Positions 13,868 to 17,435 of a stretch of DNA of 17,435 nucleotides are shown in pieces (position 1 is the first letter of the stretch; every line of letters starts with the position of its first letter). This stretch comes from an uncultured Acidimicrobiales bacterium. Lineage in GTDB: Bacteria; Actinomycetota; Acidimicrobiia; Acidimicrobiales; UBA10347. Position numbers and translations under genes: made by a program. The notes under the pieces were generated by a model that made no database searches, was not told the origin of the DNA, and saw only the letters and a list, made by a program, of their open reading frames with translations. The stretch lies in the NCBI GenBank assembly GCA_937942965.1, contig CALDGN010000216.1:1-17435 (forward strand), read 5' to 3'.

Positions 13868-14689
13868 CTATGTGGCCCGTCCGAGCAGCTCAAGCACCTC
13901 GTCTAGTCCCGGCGCGTCGGTGCCCTTAAGCGGGGCGAGATGCTCATAGACCTCGGCGCCAGCTTCAGCGAATCCTGCGGGCAGACCAGCGGCCGCGAAC
14001 GCATCCGCGATCTGGTGCATCTCGCCGACGAAGCGCCACGCCTTGGGGCCGGTCCCGGCCGCGGCGCGTTCGGAGCGGGCAACCATCCCGGGCTGCGACA
14101 AGTTCCATTCCTCGACCAGTGCTTCGTCGACCCCCTCGGCCGCGGCGAGGGAGCGAATCGCGAGCGCCATTGCGGAGCCGATCTTGGTCCAACTGGCGTA
14201 CGCCATCTTGAGCGCCGAAGCAGCGCCCGGCCCGCCCTCGATCACCCGTGCGTCGACCGCACTCCCTTCCCAAAGCTGCGCGACCGGCGACGCATGCTCG
14301 CCGCTGAGGTACAGCCGGGTCGTTCCGGGCTTCGATGCGGGCGGCCCGATGACTGAGCCGTCGACGTAGGCGGTGAAGTGCCCGGCGACACGGCGAGCGG
14401 TTGCTGGGCTGATCGCGTTCGCATCGACATACACGCCATCGAAACCGGCGCCGGCTACCTGTTCTGCCATGGCCTCGGCGGCACCGGGCGGACAAATCGA
14501 GACGACACACGATGCCGCCGCAAGCCCATCGGTGAACGAGCCCACGTCGCTCAGGCCCCCAGCGCGGGCCCGCACGACCGTGTCTTCAGAGCGACCTTCG
14601 GACGCCCACAGCGCATCGGCACCACATGCTGCCGCCAGCGAAACGCCCATCATTCCTGGGTGTAAGAACAGCACCGAATCGATCTGCAT
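13868..14689 (-). CDS. NAD(P)-dependent oxidoreductase, beta-hydroxyacid dehydrogenase-like with DUF1932 tail
   Basis: 273-residue dehydrogenase of the 6-phosphogluconate/3-hydroxyisobutyrate dehydrogenase superfamily. The Rossmann loop is LHPGMMG (9-15), a variant of GxGxxG that I associate with the DUF1932 branch. SICPPGAAEAMA (64-75) and VDANAISPATARRVA (88-102) follow. VDGSVIGPP (109-117) matches the substrate-binding region, and GGPGAASALKMAYASW carries the probable catalytic Lys161. The rest is the helical DUF1932 domain. The substrate is unknown, and a small hydroxy acid is inferred from the family. The frame is open upstream to 14845, but those 52 residues look like translated non-coding sequence and the conserved N-terminus begins at ATG 14689. 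A GCAGG precedes that ATG, but too close to be convincing. Confidence 0.88.
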   Translation of the reverse strand: MQIDSVLFLHPGMMGVSLAAACGADALWASEGRSEDTVVRARAGGLSDVGSFTDGLAAASCVVSICPPGAAEAMAEQVAGAGFDGVYVDANAISPATARRVAGHFTAYVDGSVIGPPASKPGTTRLYLSGEHASPVAQLWEGSAVDARVIEGGPGAASALKMAYASWTKIGSAMALAIRSLAAAEGVDEALVEEWNLSQPGMVARSERAAAGTGPKAWRFVGEMHQIADAFAAAGLPAGFAEAGAEVYEHLAPLKGTDAPGLDEVLELLGRAT

Positions 14690-14722
14690 CCTGCGATGTT
14701 GACACGGTCCATGCGGCCCAGA

Positions 14723-14730
14723 CATATACC
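14723..14730. promoter_or_regulatory. AT-rich core of the divergent oxidoreductase/hydrolase intergenic region
   Basis: CATATACC is the only AT-rich patch in the 114-base gap. It offers TATATG as a -10 for the oxidoreductase on the minus strand and TATACC for the hydrolase on the plus strand. The latter would give a leader of roughly 65 bases holding the AGGGCCTTGTG repeats. No -35 was identified. Confidence 0.3.
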
Positions 14731-14750
14731 TAGTCGGCGAAACGGGCCGA

Positions 14751-14799
14751 AGGGCCTTGTGGGATAGCCGTCGCGCTTGCTGAGCCAGAGGGCCTTGTG
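14751..14799. repeat. 11-bp direct repeat upstream of the serine hydrolase
   Basis: AGGGCCTTGTG occurs at 14751-14761 and identically at 14789-14799, a 38-bp period. The downstream copy contains the AGAGGG purine tract that serves as the likely ribosome-binding site. The repeats could be protein-binding sites in DNA or elements in the mRNA leader. Confidence 0.5.
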
Positions 14800-14803
14800 A
14801 CCC

Positions 14804-16597
14804 ATGCGAACGACTCATGCGCCGTGTATGCGGGCCGAAAGCCACAACGTGAGACTCCCCCGACTTACGCGCCTTCAGCTGATCGGCATCCTCTTCGGAC
14901 TTGCCGTGCTCGCCCTTATGTTCACCCGGATAGGTGGCGGCGGCAGCGAGACCGACGCGCTTGCCCTGCCCAGCCTCGAAGAGGCCACCGACGATGAGTT
15001 GGATGGTTTCGATGACTTCGGAGGCGACGTTACGTCCCTCGAGGATGAGGATCTCATCGGCGAGCCGGCCGACGAAGATCTTGAGCTGACCGAACTCGCA
15101 TCCGATGCAGACGATGCGCTATTCGACGTTGAGGACGGTCCCGTCGCTGACGGCATAGATCCTCTGACCGGTCGGATCAACGAAGGTGAACTCGTCGAAG
15201 GTGAGCCCATTGAAGGCGAGCTGAGCGAGGACCCCGAGGGTCCTGTCGCATTCGTCGATGGCGACGAAGACGGCGACGTGTTCGTGGTGACCGGCAACCA
15301 GATCGACACCGGTCTCGATGGCCGTGACGACAGCGTCATCATCATCGATGGCGACGGCCGCAACGACAACGACGGCGTCATCATCATCGACGGCGACGGC
15401 CGCAACGACAACGACGGCGTCATCGTCGTGGGCGGCGACGGACGAGATGACAGCGTGATTGTCGTCGATGCCAACGGCTACTCCTTCGCCGATGGCGATG
15501 GTGACGGCGACACCGTGGTCATCATCGAAGACGACGAGCTATCCGGCTCTGCCGTACCTGAACTGTCCTCCGAGCCACCAGCACCGACGTTTGAAGAGGC
15601 CGCGCCTGAGCCCGAAGCCGCCCCCGAGGTCGTCGGCACCATGGCTGAAAATGCTGACGTTGCGGCCGCACGAGCACTGCTCTCCGAATGGCTCGCGACC
15701 AAGGATGTCAGCGGCGCCCGGATCGGCTTTTCGTTCCCCGATGGCTCGCGCACCTATCTGACCGCTGGCACAGAAGAAGACGGCGCCGAGCTCAATCCCG
15801 ACGGCGAGTTTCTTGCCACCTCGGTCACCAAGACCATGACCGCCAGCATCGTGTTCAACCTGGTCAGCGAGGGCGTGCTCTCGCTCGACGATCCCGCACC
15901 GACGCTCGGCGCTGTGCCGGACTTCGGCTACAACGGCGCCTTCACGGTGCGTCAACTCCTGCAGCACACGAGCGGTCTTGCCTCGTACCAGTCCTCGCCC
16001 GAATGGAGCCAGGACATGGAGCTCAACGCCCTCACGGCGCTCCAGCTCGCCGACGACGTCGACCTGGTCAACACGCCAGGCGCCGACCGTGGCTACTCGA
16101 ACTCGGGCTACCTGTACCTCGGACTGTTGTCCGAGCAGTTCACCGGCACCCCGTTCCACGAACTGATCAGGAACCGAATCGCTGAACCGCTCGGGCTCGA
16201 GTCAACGCGCATCGACGGTGCTCGCCGTCCCGGTTGGGTCGGCTACTCGGCCGGCGGCCTGATCTCGTCGGTCCCCGATCTACTCAGCTGGGGTTCGGCG
16301 CTCTATCGCGACGGATCCGTCCTCGAACCTGCGCAACTCGATGCGATGCTCGACGTCGACAACGAGCACAGCACCGGTCTTGGCGCCAACGTGATCTGCC
16401 CGTGCGGTCTCCGCGACGGCAGCCTCTGGTACACCTCGATCGGCCACGACGGCGGCAGCGTCACGCTGCAGTACTCGCCAGCAGATCAAATGATCACCTC
16501 GGCCAAGTTCACCGAGTCCTTCTGGACCGACGATCTGGCCCAGCGCGATGTCCACGGCCTGCTGCGGGAGCTGCGCTCGATCCTCATCGCAGGATGA
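14804..16597 (+). CDS. Membrane-anchored serine beta-lactamase-fold hydrolase with acidic repeat stalk
   Basis: 597 residues. One hydrophobic helix (25-43) follows a basic stretch and has no cleavage site, so it is a signal anchor with the bulk outside the cell. Residues 48-275 are an extremely acidic stalk with Asp/Gly repeats (VIIIDGDGRNDNDG twice, then a diverged copy) that may bind cations. Residues 283-597 are the class C beta-lactamase/D-Ala-D-Ala carboxypeptidase fold: Ser340-Val-Thr-Lys343, Tyr431-Ser-Asn433 and His548-Asp-Gly-Gly, a complete catalytic set. QLLQHTSGL and AEPLGLEST are family blocks. Peptidoglycan peptides, D-peptides or esters are possible substrates. The start at ATG 14804 is supported by AGAGGG 11 bases upstream. 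GTG 14849, just before the anchor, is an alternative. It overlaps the next gene by ATGA. Confidence 0.9.
   Translation: MRTTHAPCMRAESHNVRLPRLTRLQLIGILFGLAVLALMFTRIGGGGSETDALALPSLEEATDDELDGFDDFGGDVTSLEDEDLIGEPADEDLELTELASDADDALFDVEDGPVADGIDPLTGRINEGELVEGEPIEGELSEDPEGPVAFVDGDEDGDVFVVTGNQIDTGLDGRDDSVIIIDGDGRNDNDGVIIIDGDGRNDNDGVIVVGGDGRDDSVIVVDANGYSFADGDGDGDTVVIIEDDELSGSAVPELSSEPPAPTFEEAAPEPEAAPEVVGTMAENADVAAARALLSEWLATKDVSGARIGFSFPDGSRTYLTAGTEEDGAELNPDGEFLATSVTKTMTASIVFNLVSEGVLSLDDPAPTLGAVPDFGYNGAFTVRQLLQHTSGLASYQSSPEWSQDMELNALTALQLADDVDLVNTPGADRGYSNSGYLYLGLLSEQFTGTPFHELIRNRIAEPLGLESTRIDGARRPGWVGYSAGGLISSVPDLLSWGSALYRDGSVLEPAQLDAMLDVDNEHSTGLGANVICPCGLRDGSLWYTSIGHDGGSVTLQYSPADQMITSAKFTESFWTDDLAQRDVHGLLRELRSILIAG
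15335..15418 (+). repeat. Tandem 42-bp in-frame repeat (two copies)
   Basis: Units 15335-15376 and 15377-15418 differ by one base (GAT/GAC) and encode VIIIDGDGRNDNDG twice. A shorter diverged copy follows from 15419 (VIVVGGDGRDDS). The near identity at synonymous sites points to recent duplication within the stalk of the hydrolase, so copy number may vary between strains. Confidence 0.85.
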
Positions 16598-17435
16598 GCC
16601 TCAGTCGACGCCAGTTCCTTGTCGCCCTCGGCGCCGGGGTCGTTGGCGGAACCCAACTCGAGCGAGTCGCCGGTTTCGGTGACTCGGCCTCGACCATCTC
16701 GACGCGAACTCGCTCCGTCGCCGAACCTGCTGCGACGACCACTCCGCGCAACACCGCCCGACTGTCCTCTGCAGGCACAGCCTCAGACGCCGGGGACAAG
16801 CTCGCCACGGGCAACGTGACCAGCGCAGCCGACTCTCCAGCACCGACTCGGACGCCGTCGCCAAGCGCGTCGGACTGGCTCGAGACGAACGAAGAGCTGC
16901 TTGCCGCATCGGAGATCGAAGCCCGATCGACGGTCCAACCGACCGGCGAGCCTCGCTCGCTTGGCGGCCAAGATCTCGAAGGATGGCGTTCGGTGCTCGG
17001 GGATTCACGGCACACGGCGGCCGGCCTGGCCACCGTCAACAGTGACGACATTGCGACCCAGCACACTGGCGACCACTCTGAGCTGGTCGCCAACCGGCTC
17101 GGGCGCGGCGTCATGGCCCACAACACGACCTATCTGCGCCTCGTCGATGACAATGCGCTCGACATGGTCCACGAGGCGTCGGCCTATGTGCGCACACCAG
17201 TGACGCCAGCGCAGATCAGCGGCATGCCGAACGGGCAAACCGTCGAGATGGCGCTGTTCGTGTGGGACGGCAAGGAGTCGCGCCGAGACATCGGACTGGC
17301 ACTGCAATGGGTCATCAACCCGTGGTCGAAGAACTTTGGGGCGCTCCGCACCTGGACGAGTTCCGGTGACACCAGCCGGTGGTCACCCGATCCTGTTGCC
17401 TGGCTCGACCCGACTGACGATTGGCAGTTCGTGGA
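16594..17435 (+). CDS. Tat-exported protein of unknown function, N-terminal part (runs off right edge)
   Basis: The ATG at 16594 overlaps the hydrolase stop as ATGA, so the two are translationally coupled. The frame is open to the window edge (280 codons). Residues 4-18 are a compact Tat signal (SRRQFLVALGAGVVG). Residues 30-95 are a Ser/Thr/Ala/Pro-rich linker (AEPAATTTPRNTARL, PAPTRTPSPSASDW). From about residue 150 a folded domain begins, with HNTTYLRLVDD, VEMALFVWDGKESRRDIGLALQW and several Trp residues, and a beta-rich look as in a carbohydrate- or ligand-binding sandwich. I cannot assign a family. Coupling suggests that it acts outside the cell together with the anchored hydrolase. The C-terminal part lies outside the window. 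Confidence 0.8.
   Translation, partial: MSLSRRQFLVALGAGVVGGTQLERVAGFGDSASTISTRTRSVAEPAATTTPRNTARLSSAGTASDAGDKLATGNVTSAADSPAPTRTPSPSASDWLETNEELLAASEIEARSTVQPTGEPRSLGGQDLEGWRSVLGDSRHTAAGLATVNSDDIATQHTGDHSELVANRLGRGVMAHNTTYLRLVDDNALDMVHEASAYVRTPVTPAQISGMPNGQTVEMALFVWDGKESRRDIGLALQWVINPWSKNFGALRTWTSSGDTSRWSPDPVAWLDPTDDWQFV

Noticed and set aside
14690..14845. 52-residue N-terminal extension of the DUF1932-type oxidoreductase
   Set aside because: Conserved sequence begins at ATG 14689, and the extension would overlap the divergent hydrolase start and its repeats.
15335..15454. Possible CRISPR-like or RTX repeat array
   Set aside because: The tandem units are in-frame protein repeats without spacers, and they do not match the GGxGxDxUx nonapeptide.
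14875..15474. 199-codon Ser/Pro-rich frame on the minus strand
   Set aside because: Its Ser/Thr/Met repeats are just the reverse reading of the Asp/Gly codons in the acidic stalk.

Overview
The window is GC-rich and almost fully coding. It looks like a chromosomal segment of an actinobacterium. A DUF3097 gene, a DUF1800/DUF1501 pair with a Tat signal, and several genes that appear to be translated without a leader all point to Actinomycetota. The order Acidimicrobiales or a relative is my best guess, but nothing seen here fixes the genus. No tRNA, rRNA, insertion sequence, integrase or CRISPR array was seen, and no gene-free stretch exceeds about 130 bases.

Layout. Positions 1-267 hold the start of a Tat-exported protein that runs off the left edge (minus strand). 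Next come an M50 site-2-type membrane protease (400-1602, minus) and a DUF1800-DUF1501 two-gene operon (4201 to 1656, minus) with an ATGA overlap. Divergent from that operon is an OmpR-type response regulator plus histidine kinase (4287-6168, plus). The 85 bases between the two transcription units hold a dyad on a probable -10 box, 11-bp-spaced TTCATG repeats and a palindrome touching the regulator's start codon. The two-component system may therefore control the secreted/membrane pair. A DUF3097 gene (minus) and an MFS exporter (plus) follow, again divergent.

Positions 8400-11362 (minus) are the most interesting block. It is a tightly coupled three-gene operon: a beta-class DNA methyltransferase (TSPPY, DPFLGSGTT) carrying a C-terminal nuclease-like extension, an unrecognised 105-residue protein, and an unrecognised 351-residue protein with possible PD-(D/E)XK-type signatures. 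I read it as a candidate restriction-modification or related DNA-modification system. Its upstream region has a strong Shine-Dalgarno feeding a six-codon leader ORF that ends on the methyltransferase start codon, and a dyad shared with the divergent oxygenase.

Positions 11478-14689 hold housekeeping or metabolic genes: a 2-oxoglutarate/Fe(II)-type oxygenase, MsrB, a two-domain VOC protein and a beta-hydroxyacid-dehydrogenase-like oxidoreductase with a DUF1932 tail. The right end (14804-17435, plus) is a two-gene unit. A membrane-anchored serine beta-lactamase-fold hydrolase has a long acidic, repeat-bearing stalk. It overlaps by ATGA a Tat-exported protein of unknown function that runs off the right edge.

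A general trait emerges. Five independent start codons are preceded by TANNNT placed exactly six bases upstream, the geometry expected for leaderless mRNAs. This also helps to fix their start sites. All family names here come from motif recognition by eye, with no database search.
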